From contig OX485807.1 in the NCBI GenBank assembly GCA_950295325.1, forward strand, positions 24,399,666-24,463,665: DNA of 64,000 nucleotides, written 5' to 3'. The notes beneath the pieces were generated by a model. The model did not search any database, was not told the DNA's origin, and worked only from the letters and a program-made list of their open reading frames with translations. The position numbers were made by a program, and so were the translations under genes. The stretch is from Polytrichum commune (taxonomy: Eukaryota; Streptophyta; Polytrichopsida; Polytrichales; Polytrichaceae). Shown piece by piece: positions 1 to 11,919 of the stretch (position 1 is its first letter; each line of letters begins with the position of its first letter).

Positions 1-660
1 TCAAGTTGCTTTGATATTCAAATGCATTATACTTGTTGTTGTTAGCTTTCTAGAAAATATAAGTTTGTCACAATCAAATTTAAGAATTGAATTATCAATA
101 TTTGAATGAAGGTATCCCAGCTGCCTTTAAAAATATAAGAGCTGATTTTGTAAGCTTATACCCGCAAGAGCAAACATGTAGTTGTTTTGATATTTGGGGT
201 AGTTGTAGATCTGATTTTAAGGTTTCTAGAAATGCTAAGCTTGGTAGAATCTAAGTTAATAAGCAAAAGTCATGGATGTTTGAATGAAGGTATCCCAGCT
301 GCCTCTTAAAATATGAGAGCTGACTTTGTAAGTTTATACTCGCAAGAGAAAGCATGCAGTTGTTTTGATATTTGAGGTAGTTGTAGATATGATTTTAAGG
401 TTTCTAGAATGTCTAAGTTTGCTGTAATATAAGTTACTAAGCAAAAATTATAGATGTTTGAATGAAGATATTCCAATTGCCTCTTGAATTCTAAGAGCTG
501 ACTTTGTAAGCTCATATCTTTAAGAAGATCCATGCAGTTTCTTTGATAAGTGAATGATTTATAGTTCTTGTTGTTAGCTTTCCAGATTACTAACAATTAT
601 TCCAATTGAAGCTTGTGAACAAAAGTTGTGGCCGTTTAAGCGAAGGGGTGTCTGCTGCCT
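1..660. repeat. Diverged tandem repeat, 178-bp period
   Basis: The marker TTTGAATGAA recurs at 101, 279 and 457, and a decayed form (TTTAAGCGAA) at 635, so the spacing is exactly 178 bp each time. The first 100 bases match the second half of a unit, which means the array enters from outside the window. Units differ by many substitutions but few indels. The last unit breaks off after about 25-50 bp, near 660. No open frame spans the units. The length equals that of several plant centromeric satellites, but only about 3.6 copies are visible, so no centromere role is claimed. Confidence 0.8.
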
Positions 661-1281
661 TACGAGAAGAGGTTCGTCCATCCAAGGTTGGCGGGTATGA
701 ATTGGTGTTATGGGCGTCCTAGTGTTGGAGTAGGGGTTCCGCACCAACCCTCGTCAAGTCAAGATGGGAGTCAATCGGTAAGCGTTTTAATCCTATACCC
801 TTCAATTTTGGAATGGAGGGAACGCGGCAAAGGTAAATTCTCATGCCAACCCAACTATTCATGTAAGGCTAGGGGGGGCATCACCCACCTAGCCGTCGAG
901 GGGGATTCCAACCTCCATGTGTACGGAGCCTCTCGGTTAAATGTTGTGGTAGTAGCTTTCCATTCATAGCTCGTTCGTGTGTGGTGAAGCCGGGTTGATC
1001 ACCGACATGACCACTCTGTATATTTGTAGGTGGTAAGGTGGAAGTAATGACCCACAAAACTACCATCATGTTGTTGGCCCGAACTTTTGAAGATTGTATA
1101 ACAGGTTGAACACACATGTTGTCTTATTCCCCGGTCCCATCAAGTTGAATTTTTGTGGTCAAACCGTGTTAAACCAATTAATTACCAACAAAATTCGTAC
1201 GACCCCCCGTGAGCAAAAACCAACCAGAAACTTAACTCGGAGGATTGAGACTACCCCTCCAATGGCAAAGATCAGAGGGTG
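661..1281. other. No recognised feature
   Basis: The stretch lies between the 178-bp array and the first LTR. Short open frames are present, but none has recognisable domain content or codon structure. It is probably relic transposon DNA. Confidence 0.4.
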
Positions 1282-1683
1282 TGTGAGGCCAAACCACCCA
1301 CCCTTATGCGTCGTAGTCCAAGTGAGGGCATGGGTATTACATTCATGCTAACCTAGTTAGATCTTCCCACATCATCAACCTTCATTGCATCTTACATCAA
1401 TTTTGGCACTCCAATTTATTCCATGGCGAGGATACAAGCGTTGAAGAACGCTATTCTCTAATCTCATCACCATAATACATTCCATTGCAAGGCCCACACA
1501 TCTAATGAATACTTAATGTCACCACCTAGCATGTTGTGGTTTTCCTACTTATTGATTAACTAATTACTTAGACTAAACCTGTATGTTAATCCTAATTAAC
1601 TAGATTATGTTGGGTCACAAAGTGGGCACCACTACCACCCTACCTTAATTCAACCTGGGTAATTATTATGGAACCCTTGTGCC

Positions 1684-2048
1684 TTCGAACTCAAACTTTG
1701 GCTGCTGGCCGAATCACAGTTCGAACTGAAACTCTGGCTGCTGCCGAATCCCACTTCGAACTCAACCTCTGGCTACTGCTGAATCCCAGCTTCGAACTCA
1801 ACCTCTGGCTACTGCCGAATCCCAGCTTCGAACTCAAACTTCTAGCTGTTGCCGAATCCTAGCTTCGAACTCAAATTTCTAGCTGTTGCCGAATTCCACT
1901 TCGAACTCAAACTCTGGCTGCTGGCCGAATCCCAGCTTCGAATTCAAACTTCTAGCTGCTGCCGAATCCCACTTCAAACTCAAACTCTCGCTGCTGCCGA
2001 TTCCCAGCTTCGAACTCAAACTTCTAGCTGCTGGCCTAATTCCACTCT
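1684..2048. repeat. 36-bp minisatellite, about 10 copies, inside LTR G
   Basis: The motif TTCGAACTCAAAC repeats every 36 bp (1684, 1720 and onwards), followed in each unit by a GGCTGCTGCCGAATCCCA-like segment. Because 36 is a multiple of three the array stays open in one frame, but the peptide is only a translation of the repeat. It lies between the promoter side and the poly(A) hairpin of LTR G, the same relative place as the minisatellites in LTRs A, B, C and D. Confidence 0.85.
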
Positions 2049-2220
2049 ACCTACTAACTTAACACCAAGCTCCTCCTCCTTCCTAGAGAGCTGGGCATTT
2101 CTTGGTAAGAACTAAGCTTATATTCAAGCATAGTCATATTCAGAAAAACATCCTCCATACAGAGGCCATTCCATTCATATACATATCTTTGTACTTTTAA
2201 CAAAAAACCGGGTGGGTGGG

Positions 2221-3801
2221 TGTGAGCCCAAAATGGTGCCCGCATATGGTGATTAACTCTTCGAAACCAATTTTAGTTTGACTTTGATGTGTTATGATTA
2301 TTCACAAAACATAAAAAGAGTGAAGTGTGGTGTGGATTTAACTTTAGGCATTAGGTGGTGTTGTGTGATTATTTCAAGGTTTGATTTCAATAAGAGTATG
2401 CCTTGATAATGTGAGTAGGGGGTAAGGTGAAGCAAGGTGAGCTCCGCGGGTTAAATGCCCACTTTTGGATCCACCTTGTTAGTTTAGGAAGGAGGAAGCT
2501 TGGTGGATGGGGATTAGTCCCTACTTTGGAGGAGAAGGTTAAGGGATTGTGATTGGAGGTGCTAATCCTCTCACCCTATCCTCACCTCTCTCTCCCTCTC
2601 TCCCTCTTTGCTACTTAAGGTGTTTTTTCTCTCATTTACCTCTCTCTCCATCAAGCGCTCTCAAGGGAGCAAGCTCTTAAGAGCTTGAGCCACGTGGGTG
2701 GGTTATTAGTTTTTAGTGAAGGTAGTTAGTTAAGCTCTCTCTTTCAATGCCTCCCAAGTGAGTGAGCTCTTAGAGTTTAAGATTGCACGTGGTGATTAGT
2801 TAGTGAAATTAGTGTGTTAGATTAGTTCATTACTTAGGAGCAAGGAAAAGGAAAGAAAAAGAAAAACTTAGAAAACATTTGATTAGTGAATGGGAGGGTT
2901 TGTGTTAAGGTGCAACTAGTAGTTGGGTTACCCATTCGGGAATTGGAACTCCGTGGGCTAGACTGCAGCTGGCTGCTGGGTGGCTAACAGCACCGAGACC
3001 GTGGACTTAGACTGCAGCTAGCTGCTGGGTGGCTAGACAGCACCGAGACCGTGGGCTAGACTGCAGCTGGGCTGCTGGGTGGCTAAACAACACCGAGACC
3101 GTGGACTTAGACTGCAGCTGGCTGCTGGGTGGCTAAACAACACCGAGACCGTGGGCTAGACTGCAGTTGGGCTGCTGGGCGGCTAAACAACATCGAGACC
3201 GTGGCTAGACTGTAGCTGGGCTGATGGGTGGCTAAACAGCACCGAGACCGTGGGCTAGATTGCAGCCGCGAGGCTTAGTAACAAATCATAATTAGGCCAT
3301 CTAGGGGTTAGCAAGGCTAGCTCAATTAGTGGGTGTTAGCACATTAAAAACTAAATCACATTAGGCCATTTTAGTGGTGGCTAAATAGTTAGATTCATTG
3401 GGCTAGTTGGTACCACGTGTGGGTTTGTATGAGTGTGTTTAACCATTGATAAAAGTGTTTTTCAACACTTGCACCTATCGGTCAAAATAACTCACTTGCA
3501 TTATTAATGGAGAATGTGGAGGACTCTTGCAATGGCAAGAGAAAGGAGGTGAAGATCAAAAGAGTGAGGGGAATGTCCGTAAGGGCATGTGCGGCTAAAG
3601 CCGCGGGTTGGACTCTTGAGAAAGCCAACTCTAGCACAAGCCAAGAGGCCAACATTAATAAAGCACAATGAGTGAGACAATATGTGTTCATTTGAACATG
3701 AAAATTACCTTGCACATGGTTCAATGTTGTAATAGATACATGTGATTCTCAAAGTCATCACCCGGACTAGGACGCTAAAAGGTGGTGGATTTGGCCTCAC
3801 A
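2221..3801 (+). mobile_element. Solo LTR 'A' (TG...CA subtype)
   Basis: It runs from TGTGAGCCCAAAATGG to GGCCTCACA, 1,581 bp. GTGGG flanks both sides (2216-2220 and 3802-3806); the match extends to 9 bp because the site is GGGT-repetitive. The order inside is a 5' AT-rich segment, a CTCTCTCC pyrimidine tract near 2590-2650, a 49-bp minisatellite, the hairpin AAGTGTT/AACACTT at 3453-3470, and CCCGGACTAGGACGC at about 3760. It is closely related to LTR D at 39636-41071. Having its own duplication and no internal domain, it is a solo LTR left by recombination. It inserted into LTR G. Confidence 0.9.
2951..3264. repeat. About 49-bp minisatellite, 6 copies, inside LTR A
   Basis: Units begin CCGTGGGCTAGACTGCAG and end with CAGCACCGAGA-like sequence. 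Units alternate between GGGCTAGAC and GGACTTAGAC starts, suggesting duplication of dimers. It lies upstream of the LTR's hairpin and poly(A) region. Confidence 0.85.
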
Positions 3802-4132
3802 GTGGGTGGGATCCCTCCTCATTCCAATACCATGCATGTCTTAGTAACTCTACTATATGGTGTAGTCATGTGTTAGCACCATCTATTGTATGCATTCCAT
3901 ACTCCCCTAACTCTTTACCCTTTTCATTGTTTGAAATAACCTTGTATGTACTAAACAAGTTATAGTCAAAAACTTGAAAGAACCTTTGTCACCAAGTGCA
4001 CTTCAAAATATAACCCAATAATCAATATATGTGTAAGTATTCACTTTCTTCATCATGGAATACATACAATATACAAGCACTAAGTGTATGAACCCAAAAA
4101 GATAAGCAAAACCTAGGGATGTCGTTCAAAAT

Positions 4133-5227
4133 TGTGAAGGGTCTGCCTCACTTGTGCCCATGCAACCAACCAACAAAAAATGAGGATTAGTCACGTACAC
4201 GAGGTGAATAACAGCAGAACCCAATTGTTATCTATGTCACACAATCATACAACAATACTTCTATTGATTTTGCATTACCACATACTCCAAAAAAGAGTAT
4301 TTTACCTATTCCTTTGCCATTGAGGTTTCTTGTGGGGCCGGATAGAAGCACTTAGCTTGAACCACCCACTAGTTAACTTCCTCTAACCTAATCACAGAGT
4401 GTACCAAAGATAAACGCCTAGTGCGGTTTAACCTTTGAGTGAAAGGGTATTTTCTCAAGCCCTTGCTCTTATTATACGATTAGGTTTCAACCTTGTCTGT
4501 AGATGCAATGATCAAAATCTATGGTGGACAGTAGTTAGGTAGAGCTCATTTAACTTTAGGGTACTTACCCTTTAAAGATTATATTTACTGAGCTCGGTAA
4601 TTTATGTATGACAAAGTAAAGAGAGAGAGAGAGCTGACTTTTCAAAACTTTCACAAAGTTTGAACTTCCTCTTTTCAGAGGCCAAATCCTTCAAGTTCTT
4701 CTTCATTGTAATGCAAGGGTGGGTGGGTGGGAATGTTTGCAAGACTCTTTCTAAGTCACTTACCTTGCCCTATTTCACCATTACATAATGCTTTGCATAA
4801 GAGAGTCCTTTGCAGTCATATATTGATGGGTGTATTGTATTACCTAAGTATTCTATGCCATATCCTAACTTGCCTTGCAATGATGAGTGCCTCATTTACA
4901 TGCTTTGTGAACAAATGGTTTTCATTACCCATTTGTATGGTTTCACTTATCCCATGCTTTGGAGTCTGATCCCCAACCTTCATGTTCTAATGCAAAAATG
5001 TATCTTTCTAGTCCACTACATGTATGAGGTACTTACAAAGAGGAAATAATCCTATTAGCCTCAACCAATGGAAATGCATAAAATGTCATAATCACAAAGC
5101 ATTACTGCATTGAATGTGTGAAGGGCCTGCCTCACCTGTGCCCATGCAACCAACCAACAAAAAATGAGGATTAGTTACGTACACGAGGTAAATAACAGCA
5201 GGACCCAGTTGTTATCCATGTCGCACA
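4133..5227. mobile_element. Possible TRIM: two 111-bp direct repeats around 873 bp
   Basis: Two 111-bp segments, 4133-4243 and 5117-5227, are nearly identical. They begin TGTGAAGGG and end CACACA or CGCACA, so they carry TG...CA ends. The 873 bp between them has no protein-coding signal and includes a short GA tract near 4620. This is the shape of a terminal-repeat retrotransposon in miniature. No matching target duplication was found (AAAAT on the left, CTTAG on the right), so a rearrangement or a local duplication remains possible. Confidence 0.5.
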
Positions 5228-5760
5228 CTTAGACTCCATTTCAAAAACATCAAAGTATTTCAAGAAAGTTACACTCATTGTCAAGCCACATATGAGTGTT
5301 CAAACCTGTTCTTTTGCCATGATGGGGTAACTCCAAGTAGAATACTCTTCTTGGTGGTGACTCCTACTCCTTCACGCTTAGCACTTAACTAATACCCTAA
5401 TTCACACTAAGTTGGCCGCACCTTCCACTACCGTGAATAGTAGAAAAGAAGCTCCGTTTTAGGGTTAAGGGTTTATATTGGAGTTCTTACCTATGGTAAG
5501 TTCTCTCAACCCTAATTTTGGCTTTAGGTTTGAGACGTGGGCCCGTTTGTCACTAAGCTCGTGTCATATTTTTCATCCATTCCTCCATAGTGTTTGCTTC
5601 ATGGTAAGTACAAATTCTTGCCATGTGCTTGGGTCTTAGTATTTTTTGGCTTATTGGTCATTTATGATATTAGTAAATACCTTTGCCACGTGCTCATTTA
5701 TAAAGGTAGTTTATGAATTTCAGAAAATTGCATGGTAAGGCATTAAACAAGAGCTAGAAA

Positions 5761-5763
<3 letters not shown>

Positions 5764-5795
<32 letters not shown>
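5764..5795. repeat. (GA)n microsatellite
   Basis: An uninterrupted GA run of about 30 bp. On the LTR G coding strand it is a CT tract at the position where related LTRs have CTCTCTCCCTCTCT. Confidence 0.9.
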
Positions 5796-5796
<1 letters not shown>

Positions 5797-6142
5797 ACCC
5801 CTCAAAATTCAAGGTCATAAACCCGTTGTAGAGAGGAGCACTCAAGCTTATCCACTAAACCCCCAACCTTAAACCAACATGGACATGTCCTATTTCAAAC
5901 ACTTAAACCCAAGGACCTTTCCCTTGCTTCATCAAACACCACTCATTTAACCAAAACAACTCCTAATGCCACTAAGCATCTAATTAACCACACTAAATAA
6001 GCCTAAGGCCTAAAACATAACTCCACACCAAGCCTCACTATTTTTAATGTTTTTTGTTGTTTCAATAACGACGTCAATTACAACTTCAAGTAAATTTTAA
6101 ACATAAAACAAATATGAGCAACCATTTTGGGCTCATAGGGTG

Positions 6143-6739
6143 TAAGTATCAATCAACCTTCAAGAGACCAGCACAGGGCCTTGAGGGGTTCGGGTTAGGG
6201 CGTGCACCAAACAGGTAGATGGTGATGTCATATATTATGAACTTAGTAACATAGACTTTGTTTAATCAACCATAAACTAAGAATGAAAGTTGAGAGGGTG
6301 GGACTTAATTAAGGTCCCTCTGTTTAGAGAATTCAATATATAAGAAGTAAAGAATCAAAGGTGGCCCAAGGTAAAAGATAAGGTTATTTCATTTATTAGG
6401 GTTAGGTTGCTTTGATCCCAAGGCTGGTGCGTCTGCGCGTAAATTATAATATATTAGGCATTAAATTAGGGAACTTGATAATTACCTTAGGCATTTAAAA
6501 GCTATGCACAACCTATTGGAAGAATACAACACGATTATCAAATCCCTTCACAAACACAAAACACCCATTAAATATCATAACACCCGGGTTCGGCTTGGGC
6601 ACCTGCCAAGGCAGGCCACCCTCACCGAAGGGCTTGTGCGGTACTTTTAGGCTCCCTCAAAGGGGGGTGCCCAAGAGCACCACATCATGGGGTTTTGGGA
6701 CCTCATTTTGGGATGCCCCTCAATCCTTCGTCATTTTTA
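6143..6739. other. No gene recognised; short hairpin-prone segment
   Basis: The stretch lies right of LTR G. Around 6590-6720 it becomes GC-rich, with small inverted repeats (CTGCC near CAGGC), possibly the remains of a MITE. No coding feature could be supported. Confidence 0.4.
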
Positions 6740-7369
6740 TTATATTTAGTCATATCTATATAATTATATTTAATCATGTATAGTTCTGTCTTTTTACTAG
6801 AATTAATCATGTTTTGTATTTATATGACAACATAATCTTCACTATGTGTAATCATATGACAAGTACATTTGTTCATTAACAACTACTATTAGTCATATTA
6901 TGACTAAAAATAATCATATGATACATGAATGTTTGTTAAAATTAGTCATCTTTGGCGCTTTGCATTCTAAGGGGCTAGTCATTATTTTTGGTCTAGTAAT
7001 AAGCATTTCAATTTTAATGACTAAATGTAGTCATTTTATATGACTATAAATAATATATTTAAAAAATTAAAAAATTATATTCATGACAATTATGCTATTC
7101 GTATGAACAAGATAACTAAGCATAGTCATCATATTCAGATAATGAACTACCAAAAATGAATCCTTATAGTCAATATATTAAAATATTTACTACAATAGAT
7201 GACAAAACATAGTCAATGTCTACATATACTTTACTATGAGACATCTCACGTACATATGTCATATACTAAACATATTTAAACTATTCATTACATATGCTAT
7301 ACACTACTACCCATCCTCTGCCCAAAACATGTTTATTACATTCACCTACGACTCTATACATGCATGACG

Positions 7370-7720
7370 TAGAAATTTGGTAGACTACATTATAAAGTTC
7401 CTTACAACTTCTCTAATTTTCTTAATATGAGGGTTATCCAATTCTACAATCCTAAAGATGTTATATTCATCGTCGTTGCTTCTCTGCACCTCTAGAGACA
7501 CAAAACCTTCGTATATTATAAGTTCATGCAATGTATCCCCTTCTACATTTGTTGTTCTTCAGTGTGCAAACATCTTTTCATCGTCTCCATTTTCATAACC
7601 CATCATTTGCATAACATTCCATGTTGAAAATGTGGAGAATGGTGGAGATTCTTCATCCACTCCGACTACTTGTAGTTCCAATGATTACGTACATCAAAAC
7701 CTCATGAAAAAATCATGTAA
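7370..7720 (-). pseudogene. Degenerate reading frame inside CACTA-like region
   Basis: Read on the minus strand, about 40 codons are open and protein-like, rich in Glu, Asp, Asn and Arg, before stops appear. No family was recognised. It could be the remnant of a coding exon of the surrounding element. Confidence 0.25.
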
Positions 7721-9768
7721 ATAAACATACGATCACCGACATCATCTAGGGTCATCTTCTTATTGCTTAAATTGAAGGCTCCATATTTAGCGTTTTTATT
7801 ATACACATAGATGATTCATAAGTGAGTACACAATTACTAATGATGACAAAATACATAACTAGCCGTATTAATATTTTCTAGACTAATGACTATAATTAAT
7901 CATAGCTATGACTTAGATGACTATTCTTAGTCACATTTTCTATAGAAATTACTAGTCTTAGTTATGTTTTCTAAAGTAATAATTAGTCTTAGTCATATTA
8001 TTTAAACCAATGACTAATCTTAGTCATTTTTTCTTAAAAAATTGGGTTTAGGGTTACGCACCTTTGTTGCATGTCGTTGATTCGGCGGAGATGTGCGCTC
8101 TTCGTCCCATTTTGTCATCTCGTTGTTGTGGTTGTCCCCACTCCCTCTGATGCAAAGGTCTTTTTTCCTTGGTCTAGTACTAGATCAAACATGGAATATC
8201 AAGTAAAAGTAGGTCCACAACTTGGTTTGGAACGGCCACTATGAAGAGTTCACCTTCTCTTACCTAGAATAGGGACGTTTTTGGAATCCTCAAACATGTC
8301 AAACAACAACATTGGCATTTAATCCAAAACAACACTCAATATCTATGGCATTCTAGCAATTCATTGGAATACCTCTTCTACATGCTCACCCAATATATTG
8401 GCTACGGACCTCAGTATCACATGTACAAAGGAAGACGGCGAGAGTGGAGGTATTTGAGCCATTTTCCTTGCAATGGAAGGCCGATGTTGAGACAATAATT
8501 GATTCAAAGGTTAGAGACACCTTGAAGTAAGCTTCACACCTCAATGTAGCAACAAAACTTCAACTAAGGAGATGAAGGAGATGACCAAGCATGCTAAACC
8601 AAAAGAAAGAACGCCGAAGAACAAATGAAGGTCAAAGAACAACACACTAGAGCAAAGAGGGAAGCGGACACAAAAATAGGTACTCGGCCACGGAATTACA
8701 ATGAAATCACGCGGTAATAGGGTAGGTAACCCACGGGGATAGGGTAGGCAGTGGTTTTAATGAAAAAAATCTCCAATGTGCAAGGAAGATTATAAATATT
8801 ATTGTCAACAATTAAAGGGACAATTTGTAAGGACATTATAGGAGAATATAGGACTAGTAATTAGCATCCAATGTGAAATTTTCTTTGCCAACTAAATCAT
8901 TTTGATTTTGTCATGTGTGCCCAATCTTCACAAGTCACTATATTCGTTAATTTGAGACTTTCTCTTGTCTCAAATTAATATATGGACCACAACAACATGG
9001 TCTAATGTTTGGGTCGTCCTACCTAAACCATCTTGATATGAGTTCTTAATTGGGTTCTTGATATGAACACCCGCTTCAAAGTATTTGCATCTTACAACAT
9101 TCTCCGATATCTGTGTGATTTTATCCATGTTCTTATATTTGTAACTGTCTCAAAATGCCGAAAAATTCCCAAATTAACGAATATAGTGATAAGAGTAGAT
9201 TAGATACAACCCTCCAATTGTAAGCAATTAAGATATGAACTTGCGGACAAGCCAATGTTGTAATGACTGGCAATGACAACTATAATGGCGGTTTTGGATT
9301 TACAGTTTAGGTGTTCAATAAGTGGCATATGTATTAGGGTTTAGGGTTTCTCTTGCATGTCATCCACGTTGCATGTAGGTTTTAAGTTGTTTATTCTTGA
9401 TGACTACATGTAGTCATCGGTTTATAAAGAGAATGACTACATTTAGACATGATTGTCCTACATGTATGACTATTATTAGTCACAAATCCTCGGTTAGGTT
9501 TAGGTGTTTCTCTATTGCTTATTACATTGATTATTATTGATAGTCATCTATTTGCTTACTAAACACTATAACTAGTTATAAGCTAACTAGGCATAGACGT
9601 GATCAAATTCATTTATAGTAAAATTCTAAATAATCCAACCGTCATCGCTAGACTTGTATATGTCCTTTGCAAGACTGTCGTGTACAAAAAAGAAATTGGA
9701 CCCTTTTCAATTACATGGAAACATTTGGAAATGGATCTGAGATCACAAGAAGATCTTCTGCAGTTTAA

Positions 9769-10020
9769 TTGTGGGACATAGATGAGAGGAAAGCAACTAG
9801 AGAACAACTCACAAGTTACGCATGCCCATATAAAAAATGCATAGGTGCAAAAATGTTGTCAAAGAAAACCATCCGCAAGCATCTTCGAGAGTACAAACAA
9901 GATCTTGAATTCAAGAAATCAGCCATAAAATGTTTGCTAGACATTGTTGATGTTTTTCTTCTAAGGAGTATCTACGTGGGATGGTGCGTAGTTTGTTATG
10001 CTGCATTCAAACATGTATGA
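9769..10020 (+). pseudogene. Cys-containing fragment, possibly CACTA transposase N-terminal part
   Basis: The open frame has no ATG at its left edge, so it is a fragment. It contains ACPYKKCIGAKMLSKKTIR followed by HLREY. This CP-x-K-KC...HL layout resembles the transposase-associated region at the N terminus of plant TNP2/CACTA transposases. An acidic segment further right (about 10920-11000, EDDEDATAMEEEEFEE-like) may be a later part. Stops and frame changes separate the pieces. The location between TAGTCAT clusters fits a CACTA origin; the family call rests on one motif only. Confidence 0.35.
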
Positions 10021-10250
10021 AATGCAAAGACCTTATGTGCATGCTGCAACAATTGTTGCTTTACATTTTATAGTTTCAGCTGCTCTACTACTTCAAAGAA
10101 ATGAAGAGCCTAATTCATTTAGCAACCAAAAAACTTGAAAAAAGGTTGGCGCATAATTTTGGGATGGATATTTTTCATACGCAATGGGGCTCAGGAGCAA
10201 TTTTGAAGCTCACTCTCTTTACACATTGGAATAAGAAGTAGGAGGTTAGA

Positions 10251-10559
10251 GTGTCAGCGCATTCATACATGAAATGGGTGTATTTGTATTGCAAGCAGCA
10301 ATGGTCAAGGATGAATTATTGTCATTTGAAGGGTAATTATTTTTCTAAACGGAATGCAAAAGTATGTAAAAAAAACCCATGGTTTATAAAATATATGCTA
10401 CAATTAAAGAAAATTGTCTACCAAAATGAGGATGTTTTGAATGTAAACATCACATGTTTGATTTATAACTCTATTGGGAGGGAGGAGATTGGCAATGTGC
10501 AATGGAACTGTATGTCATTGCCTACACCATGGAACCCAAAGCCTGGGAATATGCTATGA
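10251..10559 (+). pseudogene. Unrecognised 102-codon frame inside CACTA-like region
   Basis: A Lys-, Tyr- and Trp-rich frame with several Cys residues (YCKQQW, CHLKGNYF, KVCKKNPW). No domain was recognised. Similar base composition and orientation to the fragment at 9769 suggest the same element. Confidence 0.25.
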
Positions 10560-11919
10560 TGTAACAACAAGAGAGCTAAAAATGATATGAACTATTCATA
10601 TATTACCCAATAAATTAAACCACTATAATGGCATTGAGTTAGTAATTCCAGATTTTAGATATCCTCTTTAAAACGAACTGTTATAGCCGACTTCCATACA
10701 GATTACAAAATGTAGTCATTATTTTGGACTCTAGGACTAAAAACTTTGAAACCATGTATTAAATGTAGACCTTGTATTTGAGTCTATGACTACAAAATTT
10801 GAACATAGTTACTGGAATCTCCAAATACTGAAAGCAAACATGAAGAATTCAAAATTGTACAAACGATAATGTAGTGCCTAGGCAGGTACAACAACAACCC
10901 TACCGCAATTAATGATGGACTCGAGGATGACGAAGATGCCACTGCCATGGAAGAAGAAGAGTTCGAGGAGGTAGAGTTATTGAAGGTCCTTGAGGAATAA
11001 ATTAATCCATTATACGAGGGTTATCGAACAACACATTTAATTGCAGTGCTTCTTCTCTTAAATTTCTTTACGATTTGTTGAATATCAACTGCATGTGCAT
11101 ATGATTCACACTCTTCAAATTTGATCGATTGATCCCTTATTCAGCACATTCATTTGCATTTCCCCTTCATATGCAACAATTGTTTTTTTATAGATGACAA
11201 AAAAAGGTGGAAGATTATTTAACACAGAGATCCACGAAGCTCAAGAATATCATCAAAGGTAGATAGAACACCTGAAATGCATAGTCTGTATTAAGGCAAA
11301 TTGAAAGAACATCATTGCCTAAGGCCCATATCTACTTTCATTGACACGGCACATGGTACCCATGTATTGAGGGGATGTAGGGTTCTAACTATGGAAGATG
11401 TTAAACCAAGCGTTGGACGTTGTGGAAAAACATCCAGATTTGGAAGATGATGTTCTGTGACATTAGGAATAAAACTCAAAAGCATTGCAAATAAGTAAAA
11501 AATGATTGTATTGTCAAAATACAGTATACAACCCACAAAAATGCCATTGTCATAAAACGTTTGCTGAAATGATCAAAGACCCCAAACTCACAACATGAAT
11601 AAGTACAAAGGAAGTCCAAATGCAATATAAAAACCATTCACTATTAGGACCTGAAAATTGTAGTTAACCAAGTACTAATCTTAGTGATGTGGTCCGTTAT
11701 GACTATCATGAAAATAAACAAATTCTGAGAGAACATGTTCCCAACACGTTCTCTACACGGTTCACATCTTGGTCATGTCCAATATGACTAAAAACCTAGT
11801 CACATGATGACTACAGTCACTTCTAGTCATCACTTTGGTTCAACATGACTGCCCTAAAACCGATAGTCATATCCGGCCATATGGTCATAGTCATTTTTTC
11901 ATGTTTTCCTTGTAGTGTA

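Larger units (their letters stand above)
1282..6137 (-). mobile_element. Solo LTR 'G' (reverse, TA...CA subtype), disrupted
   Basis: Read on the minus strand it starts TATGAGCCCAAAATGG at 6137 and ends GGCCTCACA at 1282. It is flanked by the 5-bp duplication GGGTG (1277-1281 and 6138-6142). Near its 3' end are the family block CCCGGACTA...ACGC in diverged form, an AATAAA-type signal (AATTTATTCC on the plus strand near 1420) and the hairpin at 1437-1452. A purine tract (GA)n at about 5764-5795 corresponds to the pyrimidine-rich promoter tract of its relatives. Solo LTR 'A' (2221-3801) and a TRIM-like unit (4133-5227) sit inside it. Even without them about 2.2 kb remains, more than the 1.35 kb of copies B and C, so further unrecognised insertions are likely. 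Confidence 0.8.
6740..11919 (+). mobile_element. CACTA-like DNA transposon region; right end at 11919
   Basis: The plus strand ends TTTTCCTTGTAGTG at 11919, i.e. CACTACAAGGAAAA inward, the canonical CACTA (En/Spm) terminus. Many TAGTCAT/ATGACTA motifs precede it (11640-11910), resembling the subterminal repeats bound by CACTA transposases. Further clusters lie at 6740-7180, 7850-8040, 9385-9560 and 10690-10800, so several related elements or a rearranged one may be nested here. No left CACTACAAG end was found, so the left boundary given is only the first motif cluster. The right end breaks into the minus-strand transposase-like relic at 11920. Confidence 0.55.

Noticed and set aside
1668-2115. 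Repetitive Leu-rich frames (ELKLLAVAES-like)
   Set aside because: A direct product of the 36-bp minisatellite inside an LTR.
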